Source of the DNA: Amycolatopsis sp. FBCC-B4732
GTDB taxonomy: Bacteria > Actinomycetota > Actinomycetes > Mycobacteriales > Pseudonocardiaceae
NCBI RefSeq assembly: GCF_023008405.1
Contig: NZ_CP095376.1
Location: forward strand, 4,612,001-4,676,000
Direction: 5' to 3'
Length of the DNA stretch: 64,000 nucleotides
Shown here: positions 24,619 to 32,624 of the stretch, piece by piece
How the letters are laid out: every line of letters starts with the position of its first letter
Position numbering within the stretch: the first letter of the stretch is position 1
The notes under the pieces: generated by a model
What the model saw: the letters and a program-made list of their open reading frames with translations, nothing else
What the model was told of the DNA's origin: nothing
The model's database searches: none
Translations under genes and position numbers: made by a program

Positions 24619-26454
24619 GTGGCAGAGACCGACCTCGCACCCGCGTCCGACGCGCTGGAGACCCTCCGGCGCGTGTTCGGCTACGACAGCTTCCGCGGCG
24701 ACCAGGCGGCGATCGTCGAGCACGTGATCGCCGGCGGCGACGCGCTCGTGCTGATGCCCACCGGCGGCGGGAAATCCTTGTGCTACCAGATTCCCGCGCT
24801 CGTGCGGCCCGGCGTCGGCGTGGTGATCTCGCCCCTGATCGCGCTGATGCAGGACCAGGTCGACGCGCTGCGCAACGCCGGCGTCCGCGCCGGGTTCCTC
24901 AACTCCACCCAGGACTACGCGGCCCGGCAAGAGGTCGAGTCGGCGTTCGTGAGCGGCGAGCTCGACCTGCTCTACCTGGCGCCGGAACGGCTTTCGGTCG
25001 AGTCCACCGTGCGGCTGCTCGACCGCGGCAAGATTTCGCTGTTCGCGATCGACGAAGCGCACTGCGTCGCCCAGTGGGGCCACGACTTCCGGCCCGACTA
25101 CCTCCAGCTCTCCGCGCTGCACCAGCGCTGGCCGGACGTGCCGCGGATCGCGCTGACGGCGACCGCGACCGAGGCCACGCACCAGGAGATCTCCACGCGG
25201 CTGGGGCTCGAGGAAGCGCGGCACTTCGTCGCGAGCTTCGACCGGCCCAACATCCAGTACCGGATCGTCGGGAAGAACTCGCCGCAGCGGCAGCTGCTCG
25301 AGCTGCTGCGCACCGAACACCCGGGTGACGCCGGGATCGTCTACTGCCTGTCCCGGAACTCGGTCGAGAAGACCGCGGAATTCCTGGTGCAGAACGGGAT
25401 TCCGGCGGTCCCGTACCACGCGGGGCTCGACGCGCGCACGCGGGCGAAGCACCAGTCGCGGTTCCTGCGCGAAGACGGGCTGATCGTGGTCGCGACGATC
25501 GCGTTCGGCATGGGCATCGACAAACCGGACGTCCGGTTCGTCGCCCACCTCGACCTGCCGAAGTCGGTCGAGGGCTACTACCAGGAAACCGGCCGCGCGG
25601 GCCGGGACGGCCTGCCCTCGACGGCCTGGCTCGCGTACGGGCTGCAGGACGTCGTGCAGCAGCGCAAGATGATCGACACGTCCGAGGGCGACGAGGCGCA
25701 CCGCCGCCGGCTGGGCGCGCACCTGAACGCGATGCTCGCGCTGTGCGAGACGGTGGAATGCCGCCGGGTGCAGGTCCTCAACTACTTCGGCCAGCAGGCC
25801 GAGCCGTGTGGCAACTGCGACACCTGCCTGAACCCGCCCGAAAAGTGGGACGGGACGATCGCGGCGCAGAAGCTGCTGTCGACGATCGTGCGGCTGCGCA
25901 ACGAGCGGCGGCAGAAGTTCGGCGCCGGGCAGGTCATCGACATCCTGCTGGGCAAGTCCACCCCGAAGGTCACGCAGTTCCAGCACGACACGCTCAAGAC
26001 GTTCGGCATCGGCACCGAGCTGCGCGAGCAGGATTGGCGGGCGGTCGTGCGCCAGCTGCTCGCCCAGGGCCTGCTCGCGGTCGAGGGCGACTACGGCTCG
26101 CTCGTGCTCACCGAAGCCAGTGCCGAGGTGCTCGGCGGCGACCGCCAGGTGATGCTGCGCCGCGAGCCCGAGCGCGCGGCGGCCGCGAAGGTCCGCGGCA
26201 CGCGCAAAGCCGCCGCCGCGGTGGACATGCCCGCGGAGGCGGCTCCGCTGTTCGAACGTCTGCGTGCCTGGCGGGCCGGCGTGGCGAAGGAGCAGGGCGT
26301 GCCCGCGTACGTCATCTTCCACGACACGACCCTGCGCCAGATCGCCACGCGAAAGCCGGCTTCGCTGGCGGATCTGGGCACGGTCAGCGGCGTCGGCGAG
26401 AACAAGCTCGCCAAGTACGGCGAGGGGGTCCTCGAAGTCCTGACCGCCGAGTGA
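24619..26454 (+). CDS. recQ: ATP-dependent DNA helicase RecQ
   Basis: RecQ helicase of 611 residues. Helicase motifs in order: GYDSFRGDQAAIV (motif 0), TGGGKSLCYQ (Walker A, about 48-57), SPLIALMQDQVDAL, DEAHCVAQWGHDFRPDY (motif II with aromatic loop), TATATE, then YCLSRN, GLDAR and ETGRAGRDG (motif VI). RQC zinc-site cysteines are present in CETVECRRVQVLNYFGQ and CGNCDTC; a C-terminal HRDC domain (LFERLRAWRAGVAKEQGVPA; ...GENKLAKYG) completes the protein. It unwinds DNA 3'-5' in repair and fork restart. Start GTG 24619. Stop abuts the stop of the convergent antitoxin-like gene. Confidence 0.96.
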   Translation: MAETDLAPASDALETLRRVFGYDSFRGDQAAIVEHVIAGGDALVLMPTGGGKSLCYQIPALVRPGVGVVISPLIALMQDQVDALRNAGVRAGFLNSTQDYAARQEVESAFVSGELDLLYLAPERLSVESTVRLLDRGKISLFAIDEAHCVAQWGHDFRPDYLQLSALHQRWPDVPRIALTATATEATHQEISTRLGLEEARHFVASFDRPNIQYRIVGKNSPQRQLLELLRTEHPGDAGIVYCLSRNSVEKTAEFLVQNGIPAVPYHAGLDARTRAKHQSRFLREDGLIVVATIAFGMGIDKPDVRFVAHLDLPKSVEGYYQETGRAGRDGLPSTAWLAYGLQDVVQQRKMIDTSEGDEAHRRRLGAHLNAMLALCETVECRRVQVLNYFGQQAEPCGNCDTCLNPPEKWDGTIAAQKLLSTIVRLRNERRQKFGAGQVIDILLGKSTPKVTQFQHDTLKTFGIGTELREQDWRAVVRQLLAQGLLAVEGDYGSLVLTEASAEVLGGDRQVMLRREPERAAAAKVRGTRKAAAAVDMPAEAAPLFERLRAWRAGVAKEQGVPAYVIFHDTTLRQIATRKPASLADLGTVSGVGENKLAKYGEGVLEVLTAE

Positions 26455-26685
26455 CTAGCGGGCGGCCGGCCCCGGCCGGCCGGGCTGTCCCGGCTCCCCG
26501 GCCACGGAGTTGACCTTGCGCACCGCGCCGGCGATCTGCTCGTGGTACTTGCCCTTGGTCTTGTCGTCGACGAACTTGGCCGCCTTGCCGACGGCCCCGT
26601 TCACCTTTTCGGGGTTTTTCTTGGCGTACGCGCGGGCGGCGCCGGCCGCGCCGGCCAGCACGGTGAGCTTGCGCAGGAAAGCCAT
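26455..26685 (-). CDS. MT0933-type antitoxin-like protein
   Basis: Small basic protein of 76 residues, MAFLRKLTVLAGAAGAARAYAKKNPEKVN..., with AAKFVDDKTKGKYHEQIAGAV, close to the conserved D-x-K-T-x-G-K-Y-x-x-Q-I core of the MT0933-like antitoxin family (Rv0909). Rv0909 pairs with the Rv0910 toxin; no toxin-like gene is adjacent here, so it is an orphan or is only structurally related. The N-terminus has an amphipathic alanine-rich helix. The chosen start (ATG 26685) is the only one giving the family N-terminus. Confidence 0.7.
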   Translation of the reverse strand: MAFLRKLTVLAGAAGAARAYAKKNPEKVNGAVGKAAKFVDDKTKGKYHEQIAGAVRKVNSVAGEPGQPGRPGPAAR

Positions 26686-26813
26686 CGTCGTCTCCCTCGT
26701 CGGTGTGCGGTCATCCTGACAACGCGGACGAACCACCCGGAGGTTCCCCGTGTGACGAGGGCCAAACAAAATTGCCACGCGAGTGGTGCCCGGCGGCCTC
26801 TAGGGTCGGGCTC

Positions 26814-27779
26814 ATGCGCGACCTGGCGACCCTGCCCAAAGCCCACCTGCACGTCCACCTCGAGAGCACGATCCGGCCGGGCACGCTCCGCGAACTCGGC
26901 GAGGCGAACGGCGTCGCCGTCCCGGCCGAACCGCCGGAGTTCGACGGCTTTCGCGCGTTCGCCGACTACAACGCGCTCATCCGGGCCTGCCTCCGGCAGC
27001 CCGAGGACTTCGAGCGCATCGCACGCGAGTACTGCGAAGACGAGCTCGCCCAAGGCACGCGCTACGCCGAAGTCACGTTCACCGCGGCCGCGCACGGGGA
27101 ACGGCTGGGCGACCCGGAAATGCCCCTGGCATCCGTCCTCAAAGGACTTTCCGGGCTCGAAACCCGGCTCGTGCTCGACCACTCCCGGCGGCGCTCGGTC
27201 GAACGCGCCGAGCGCACCCTCGACCTCGCGCTGAAGTACGACGGGGTGTTCGCGATCGGCATGGCGGGCGAAGAAAACCACTCCCTGCGTCCGTTCGCGA
27301 CACTCTTCGAGAAGGCCCGGGCGGCCGGGATCCGCCTGCTGCACCACACCGGCGAGGACGCGGGGCCGGAGAGCATCCGCGAAGCGCTCGAAGTGGGCCG
27401 GACCGAACGGCTCGGGCACGGCATCCGCGTCCTCGACGACCCGGCGCTCGTCGCCGAGGTGCGCGACCGCGGCCTGGCGCTGGAAGTGTGCCCGTCGTCG
27501 AACGTGACGCTGGGGCTGGTGCCGTCGCTGCCCGAGCACCCGCTCCCCCGCCTGCGCGACGCCGGCCTGACGGTCACGCTCAACACCGATGTCCCTTCGG
27601 TGACCGGCGCGCAGCTCGCCGAGGAGTACGCCCGCGTCCGGGACGCCTTCGGCTACGACGACGCCACGATGGCGGACTTCGCCCGCGCGAGCGTCACGGC
27701 GTCCTTCGCCCCCGAAACGACGAAGCGGAAGATCCTCGACGGCATCGACGCATGGCTCACACCGGCAGCAGGCGCGTGA
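26814..27779 (+). CDS. Adenosine deaminase family protein
   Basis: Amidohydrolase of 321 residues in the adenosine/adenine deaminase family. Zinc ligands HVH (His13, His15, in HLHVHLES), His178 in HHTGED, catalytic Glu181 and His202 (LGHG) are present, with Asp259 in LNTDVPSVTG. The next residue, normally a second catalytic Asp (NTDDP/NSDDP), is Val260. Position 296 in mouse ADA contacts the purine N7, so substrate choice or activity may differ from ordinary adenosine deaminase. It could act on another nucleoside or base in salvage. ATG 26814 is used. Its 3' end overlaps the VWA gene by 23 bases. Confidence 0.85.
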   Translation: MRDLATLPKAHLHVHLESTIRPGTLRELGEANGVAVPAEPPEFDGFRAFADYNALIRACLRQPEDFERIAREYCEDELAQGTRYAEVTFTAAAHGERLGDPEMPLASVLKGLSGLETRLVLDHSRRRSVERAERTLDLALKYDGVFAIGMAGEENHSLRPFATLFEKARAAGIRLLHHTGEDAGPESIREALEVGRTERLGHGIRVLDDPALVAEVRDRGLALEVCPSSNVTLGLVPSLPEHPLPRLRDAGLTVTLNTDVPSVTGAQLAEEYARVRDAFGYDDATMADFARASVTASFAPETTKRKILDGIDAWLTPAAGA

Positions 27780-29124
27780 CCAGCGTGGAAAGCTGCTGCA
27801 CCGTGCGGCACTCGTGCATCTCGACGACGTCGGCGTACTCCAGCGCCGCCGAGTCGCCGGTCGACCACAGCGACCGCCGCTCGGGGTTCAGCCAGTAGAC
27901 GTGGCGGGCGCGGGACTTGATCTCGCGGACCGCGTCGAGGTTGGGATCGCCGCCGTTGGTGCGGGCGTCGCCGAGGATCAGGACCGACGTCCGGGGGCCG
28001 ACCGCCGCCGGCCAGTTCTCCGTGAACTGGCGCAGGGAGCCGCCGTAGTCGCTGTGGCCGTCCCAGCGGACCAGCGCCGCTTCGGAGAGCATGCGCGCGG
28101 TGAGGTGCTCGGGGTCGGCGGTGCCGGTGGTGACCAGGTGGGTGACCTCGTCGGCGCTGTCGACGAAGGCGAACACGCGGATCTTGCTGAACTGGTCGCG
28201 CAGCGCCTGCACCAGCAGCATGGTGAAGTTCGCGAACCCCGCCACCGAGCCGGACAGGTCGCACAGCAGCACGATTTCCGGCCGGCCGGGCCGCCGGTGG
28301 CGGTAGGCCGGGCGCAGCGGGACGCCGCCGGTGGACAGCGACCGCCGCAGCGTGCGGCGCAGGTCGATCTGGCCGCGCGTGGTGCGTTTGCGGCGGGCGG
28401 CCAGGCGCGTGGCCAGCTTGCGGGACAGCGGCTGGATCGTGCGACGCAGTTCGGCGAGCTGGTTGCGGCTGGCGATGAGGAAGTCGACGCGGTCGGGCGC
28501 CGGGGCGATGGCGTGCTTGGCGACGCGTTCGCGGCCGCGGACCTCGGCCGCGCGGCGGCGCGCTTCGGTCCGGATCCGCCCGCGGAACCCTTCGACGCGG
28601 CGGCGGATCTCGTCCCGGTCGAGCCGGTCGGTGAACTCACCGCGCGCGCCCCCGCCGCGCACCGCGGCCAGCACCCGCGCGATCAGCGTCTGCGGCTGGA
28701 GCCGCTCCAGGGTCTGGTGCGCCGAAAACCCGCCACCGGGTCCGGTGGACGAGCCGTACTGGCCGAGCATGTCGACCGCGAGCCCGGCCAGCTGGGCGAG
28801 CGCCTGCTGGTCGCCGTCGGCGAGCGCGGCGGCCAGCTCTTCCCGCAGCTCCTCCAGCGTCGACGGCTCGTCTTCGCGGGCGCGCTCGGGCGTCCCGATC
28901 CCGGCCGGGAAGTACAGGTCGAAAGCGGCGTCGAAGACCGCGCGCTGCCCGCCGCGCCGGACCAGCGCCGCGGCCAGCCCCTCGCGGACCAGTTCGCGGT
29001 CGTCGAAGCCGAGCACCTCCAACGCGGCCGCGGCGTCGACCGTCTCGGCCGGACCGGCCGGGATGCCCTGGGCCCGGAGTGCCTTGACGAACGACGCGAG
29101 CCGCTCCGGCACGCCGCCGGTCAC
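27757..29124 (-). CDS. VWA (CoxE-like) domain protein, partner of MoxR ATPase
   Basis: Protein of 455 residues with a C-terminal von Willebrand A domain. The MIDAS motif DLSGSVAG (about residue 287) follows VLLCDLSGS; further VWA features are RVFAFVDSADEVTHL and LGDARTNGGD. The N-terminal half is helical, charged and resembles CoxE-type proteins. MoxR/VWA pairs act as chaperone-like systems that mature metalloenzymes or membrane complexes (family knowledge). GTG 29124 overlaps the MoxR stop (GTGA), so translation is coupled. Client unknown; a molybdenum hydroxylase lies 5 kb away on the same strand and CoxE-type proteins mature such enzymes, but linkage is not shown. Confidence 0.88.
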   Translation of the reverse strand: MTGGVPERLASFVKALRAQGIPAGPAETVDAAAALEVLGFDDRELVREGLAAALVRRGGQRAVFDAAFDLYFPAGIGTPERAREDEPSTLEELREELAAALADGDQQALAQLAGLAVDMLGQYGSSTGPGGGFSAHQTLERLQPQTLIARVLAAVRGGGARGEFTDRLDRDEIRRRVEGFRGRIRTEARRRAAEVRGRERVAKHAIAPAPDRVDFLIASRNQLAELRRTIQPLSRKLATRLAARRKRTTRGQIDLRRTLRRSLSTGGVPLRPAYRHRRPGRPEIVLLCDLSGSVAGFANFTMLLVQALRDQFSKIRVFAFVDSADEVTHLVTTGTADPEHLTARMLSEAALVRWDGHSDYGGSLRQFTENWPAAVGPRTSVLILGDARTNGGDPNLDAVREIKSRARHVYWLNPERRSLWSTGDSAALEYADVVEMHECRTVQQLSTLVTRLLPV

Positions 29125-30002
29125 GACGCGTCCAGGACCTGTTCGAGCTGCAGCCCGGCGCCGGCCTTGGCGATGTCGTCCTGGTGCTTGAGGACGACGC
29201 CGAGGCTCTCCCGCACCACCCGCTCGTCCAGCGTGGACGCGCCGAGCGCGAGCAGCGTGCGCGCCCAGTCGATGGTCTCCGCGACCGAGGGCAGCTTCCG
29301 CAGGTCCATCGCGCGCAGGGCGGCGATCACCCGGACGACGGAATCCGCGAGCGCGGCGTCGATGCCCGGGACCTTGAGCCGGACGATCTCGCGCTCGAGG
29401 TCCTCGTCCGGGAAGTCGATGTGCAGGAACAGGCACCGGCGGCGCAGCGCTTCGGACAGCTCGCGCGTGGCGTTCGAGGTCAGGACGGCGAACGGCGGGC
29501 GCGTGGCGGTGATCGTGCCGAGCTCCGGGACGGTGACCTGGAAGTCGCCGAGCACCTCCAGCAGCAGGCCCTCGACTTCCATGTCGGCCTTGTCGGTCTC
29601 GTCGATGAGCAGCACGGTCGGCTCAGCGGAGGAGATCGCGGTGAGCAGCGGCCGGCGGAGCAGGAACTCCTCGCCGAAGATGTCGGTGCGGGCGTCCTCC
29701 CACGTCTCGTCGCGGCCGGCGGTGATCCGCAGCAGCTGCTTGGCGTGGTTCCACTCGTAGAGCGCGCGGGCCTCGTCGATGCCCTCGTAGCACTGCAGGC
29801 GCACCAGGCGCGAGCCGCTGACCTGGGCGACCGCCTTGGCGAGCTCGGTCTTGCCGACGCCGGCCGGGCCCTCGACCAGCAACGGCTTGCCCAGCCGGTC
29901 GGCGAGGAACACCGTGGTCGCGACCGCGGTGGAGGCCAGGTAGCCCGCCTCGGCCAGCTTCGCCGACACGTCGTCGACGGACGTGAAGAATCCGGTGCCC
30001 AC
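29121..30002 (-). CDS. MoxR-family AAA+ ATPase
   Basis: AAA+ ATPase of 293 residues. Walker A GPAGVGKTELAK (about 45-56), Walker B LLIDETDKADME, sensor 1 LTSNATRELSEALRRRCLF (arginine finger region), and a C-terminal lid. Together with the VWA protein it forms the usual MoxR chaperone pair. Start is set at GTG 30002 with AGGAGG at 30010-30015; the adjacent GTG 30005 is also possible. It leads a two-gene operon. About 60 bases separate it from the divergent aldo/keto reductase. Confidence 0.92.
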   Translation of the reverse strand: MGTGFFTSVDDVSAKLAEAGYLASTAVATTVFLADRLGKPLLVEGPAGVGKTELAKAVAQVSGSRLVRLQCYEGIDEARALYEWNHAKQLLRITAGRDETWEDARTDIFGEEFLLRRPLLTAISSAEPTVLLIDETDKADMEVEGLLLEVLGDFQVTVPELGTITATRPPFAVLTSNATRELSEALRRRCLFLHIDFPDEDLEREIVRLKVPGIDAALADSVVRVIAALRAMDLRKLPSVAETIDWARTLLALGASTLDERVVRESLGVVLKHQDDIAKAGAGLQLEQVLDAS

Positions 30003-30065
30003 CACGTGCCTCCTAAGCGGTCGCTCACCCGGAGCGTACCCGACTACCGGACTAGCATCGGCCGT

Positions 30066-31094
30066 GTGACCTACCTTGCGGCATCCGGCCGATACGACTC
30101 GATTCCCTACCGGCGCTGCGGGCGTTCCGGGCTGAAGCTGCCGGCGATCTCGCTCGGGCTGTGGCACAACTTCGGCCACGACAAGCCCCTGCAGACGCAG
30201 CGGGACATCACCCGCCGCGCCTTCGACCTCGGCATCACCCACTTCGACCTGGCGAACAACTACGGCCCGCCCTACGGCTCGGCGGAGGAGAACTTCGGGC
30301 GGCTGCTGGCCACCGACTTCAAGCCCTACCGCGACGAGCTGGTGATCTCGACCAAGGCGGGCTACGACATGTGGCCCGGCCCGTACGGCGAGTGGGGCTC
30401 GCGCAAGTACCTGCTGTCCTCTCTGGACCAGTCGCTCGGCCGGCTGGGCCTGGACTACGTCGACATCTTCTACTCCCACCGCTTCGACCCCGAGACGCCG
30501 CTGGAGGAGACCGTCGGGGCGCTCGACCGCGCGGTCCGCGCCGGGAAAGCGCTCTACGTCGGCATCTCGTCGTACAGCTCGGAGCGGACCGCCGAGGCGG
30601 CTCGGATGCTGCGGGAGCTCGGCACGCCGCTGCTGATCCACCAGCCGTCGTACTCGATGCTCAACCGCTGGATCGAGGAGGACGGCCTCCTCGACACCCT
30701 GGACGAGGCGGGTGCGGGCTGCATCGCGTTCTCGCCGCTCGCCCAGGGCCTGCTGACGGACAAGTACCTCGACGGCGTCCCGGCGGACTCGCGGGCCGCG
30801 CAGGGCAAGTCGCTGAACCCGGACACCCTGGACGAGAACCGCCTGAACCGCGTCCGCGCGCTCAACGACATCGCGGGCCGGCGCGGCCAGTCCCTCGCCC
30901 AGCTGGCGCTGGCGTGGGCGCTGCGCGACCACCGGGTGACGTCGGTGCTCGTCGGCGCGAGCAGCGTCAAGCAGCTCGAGGACAACGTCGGCGCGCTCGG
31001 CAACCTCGACTTCTCCTCCGAGGAGCTGACCGAGATCGACGGCCACGCGACCGACGCGGACATCAACCTCTGGAAGCGGTCCTCCGACGCCTGA
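30066..31094 (+). CDS. Aldo/keto reductase (YghZ/AKR14-like)
   Basis: NADPH-dependent (alpha/beta)8-barrel reductase of 342 residues. Seen: GLWHNFGHDKPLQT, FDLANNYGPPYGSAEENFG (catalytic Asp/Tyr pair), STKAGYDMWPGPYGEWGSRK (Lys), DYVDIFYSHRFDPETP (His) and SVLVGASSVKQLEDNV (cofactor). The long insert MWPGPYGEWGSRKYL and overall pattern fit AKR14 (E. coli YghZ), which reduces L-glyceraldehyde 3-phosphate and other toxic aldehydes. GTG 30066 is the start. A strong terminator follows directly. Confidence 0.93.
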   Translation: MTYLAASGRYDSIPYRRCGRSGLKLPAISLGLWHNFGHDKPLQTQRDITRRAFDLGITHFDLANNYGPPYGSAEENFGRLLATDFKPYRDELVISTKAGYDMWPGPYGEWGSRKYLLSSLDQSLGRLGLDYVDIFYSHRFDPETPLEETVGALDRAVRAGKALYVGISSYSSERTAEAARMLRELGTPLLIHQPSYSMLNRWIEEDGLLDTLDEAGAGCIAFSPLAQGLLTDKYLDGVPADSRAAQGKSLNPDTLDENRLNRVRALNDIAGRRGQSLAQLALAWALRDHRVTSVLVGASSVKQLEDNVGALGNLDFSSEELTEIDGHATDADINLWKRSSDA

Positions 31095-31098
31095 TCGG

Positions 31099-31132
31099 TC
31101 CCGGGCGGTGGGACGCGCCCCACCGCCCGGGA
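31099..31132. terminator. Bidirectional hairpin terminator between AKR and SDR
   Basis: Perfect 14-bp stem TCCCGGGCGGTGGG with complement and six-base loop, between the stop codons of two convergent genes (AKR ends 31094, SDR ends 31133). It can end transcripts from both sides. Confidence 0.85.
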
Positions 31133-31969
31133 TCACCGGGTGCCCTGGGCTTCCGCCGAGAGGTCCTGCCACGCGGCCCACGTCTCGAGCCGGTCGGCGT
31201 AGGCCTGCTTGATCATCGGGTAGAAGCCCTGCCCGAAGAGCACCCGCAGGGGCGGGCTCGCGGCGTCGACGACCTTGAGCAGCGCCTGCGCGGCGGCGGC
31301 CGGGTCACCGGCGGGCTGCCCGCCCGCGACCTCGGCGATCCGGCGGCGGAGACCGTCGTAGGCCGGGCTCGTCGCGGCGACGTGACCGTTGGCGAGGGGG
31401 TCCGGGTTCCGGCCGTCGCGGGTGGCGAAGCCGCCGGGCTCGACCACCGTGACCTTGATGCCGAAGCCCGCGACCTCCTTGGCCAGGGTTTCGTTCAGCG
31501 CTTCGAGCGCCCACTTCGACGCCTGGTACGCGCCGCCGAGCGGCATCGCCACGAGCCCCGCGGCCGACGACAGCTGGACGAAGTGCCCGGCGCCCTGTTC
31601 GCGCAGGTACGGCAATGCGGCCTGGACGACCCACACCGCCCCGAAGACGTTGGTCTCCAGCTGGTCGCGCAGCTCCCGCTCGGTCAGCTCCTCGATCGCG
31701 CCGATCTGCGCGTACCCGGCGTTGTTCACGACGACGTCCAGGCGGCCGAAGTGCCCGACTGCCCGCTTCACCGCTTCGAACACGGCGGCTTTGCCGGTCA
31801 CGTCCAGCTCCAGTGGCAGCACGGCATCGCCGTAGGCGGCGGCCAGCGCATCGAAACCCTCGGTGGACCGGGCGGTCGCGGCCACCCGGTCGCCGCGGGC
31901 GAGCGCGGCCTCGACGAAACACCGGCCGAGGCCGCGCGACGAACCGGTGACGAACCAAACCTTGCTCAC
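31133..31969 (-). CDS. SDR-family oxidoreductase
   Basis: Short-chain dehydrogenase of 278 residues: TGSSRGLG (about 8-15), ELDVTG, NNAGYAQIG, Ser in VQLSSAAGLVAMP and YQASKWALEALNETLAKEV (YxxxK). It is of the type annotated as 'oxidoreductase, retinol-dehydrogenase-like', with NAD(P) use suggested by Arg in ARSTEGFD. Start ATG 31969 with no strong ribosome site but GGGGAAACG ahead. It is a single-gene unit ended by the bidirectional terminator. Substrate unknown. Confidence 0.92.
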   Translation of the reverse strand: MSKVWFVTGSSRGLGRCFVEAALARGDRVAATARSTEGFDALAAAYGDAVLPLELDVTGKAAVFEAVKRAVGHFGRLDVVVNNAGYAQIGAIEELTERELRDQLETNVFGAVWVVQAALPYLREQGAGHFVQLSSAAGLVAMPLGGAYQASKWALEALNETLAKEVAGFGIKVTVVEPGGFATRDGRNPDPLANGHVAATSPAYDGLRRRIAEVAGGQPAGDPAAAAQALLKVVDAASPPLRVLFGQGFYPMIKQAYADRLETWAAWQDLSAEAQGTR

Positions 31970-32092
31970 GACGTTTCCCCGTTCTTCGCCCCTTGCGGGC
32001 GATCGCCATCAGGACACCGGTGGGCGGAACCCCGTGACAGCAGCCGCCGGTGACCCCGGTCACGGACCCTCCGGATTGGTTAGGGTCACGGC

Positions 32093-32368
32093 GTGAACAG
32101 GCTCTGGGTGGACGACCTGCGCCCCGCCCCGGAGGGGTGGACGTGGGCCAAGTCGAGCGCGGAGGCGATCGAGCTCCTCGCCGGCGGCGAGTTCACCGTG
32201 ATCTCCCTCGACCACGACCTCGGCGGCGACGACACCACCCGGCCGGTGGTGCTGTGGATGTGCGAGCACGAACGCTGGCCGACCGAGGTGCGGATCCACA
32301 CGGCGAACCCCGTCGGCCGGGAGTGGCTCGCCGGGATGGCCCGGCGCTACGGGCCCGGCGGCGCGTGA
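32093..32368 (+). CDS. cREC (cyclic-phosphate processing receiver) domain protein
   Basis: Small protein of 91 residues forming one stand-alone receiver-like fold. LWVDDLRPAPEGWTWAKS, TVISLDHDLGGDDTTRPVVLW and RIHTANPVGREWL match the cyclic-phosphate processing receiver family, which keeps acidic DD and DHDLG positions but is not a usual response regulator. In published comparative analyses such proteins are associated with RNA repair or nucleotide-processing systems (family knowledge, no direct evidence here). Start GTG 32093. It has no kinase neighbour. A decayed YCII-like fragment follows. It is a candidate for a small stand-alone RNA or nucleotide-processing function. Confidence 0.72.
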   Translation: MNRLWVDDLRPAPEGWTWAKSSAEAIELLAGGEFTVISLDHDLGGDDTTRPVVLWMCEHERWPTEVRIHTANPVGREWLAGMARRYGPGGA

Positions 32369-32416
32369 CCCGATCGGACCACTCGCGCACCGTCGATCCG
32401 GGCCCGGCCCGTTCGT

Positions 32417-32620
32417 GTGGACACTGGGCGACGGGACCCGTCCGTCCGCGAGGAGGAGCCGTCATGGCCCGGGCCCTTCGCCGAAGGCAAGGAGCACCTC
32501 GGCGGGTTCTCCCTGATCGAAGCCGCCGACCTCACCGCCGCGCTGGGGTGGGCCGCCCGGGTCACCGCCGCCGTCCACCTGCCGGTCGAAGTGCGCGCGC
32601 TCGCCGGGTTCGCCGCCTGA
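32417..32620 (+). pseudogene. YCII/DGPF-family fragment
   Basis: The reading frame contains WPGPFAEGKEHLGGFSLIEA, DLTAALGWAARV and LPVEVRAL, which is the second half of a YCII-like (DGPF) protein, but the N-terminal half, including the conserved MRYLLM-type start, is missing. The preceding ~30 bases have no homology. Likely a truncated remnant; it may still be expressed from GTG 32417 or ATG 32464, but no ribosome site is evident. It ends just before the convergent PucR gene. Confidence 0.65.
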
Positions 32621-32624
32621 TCCC

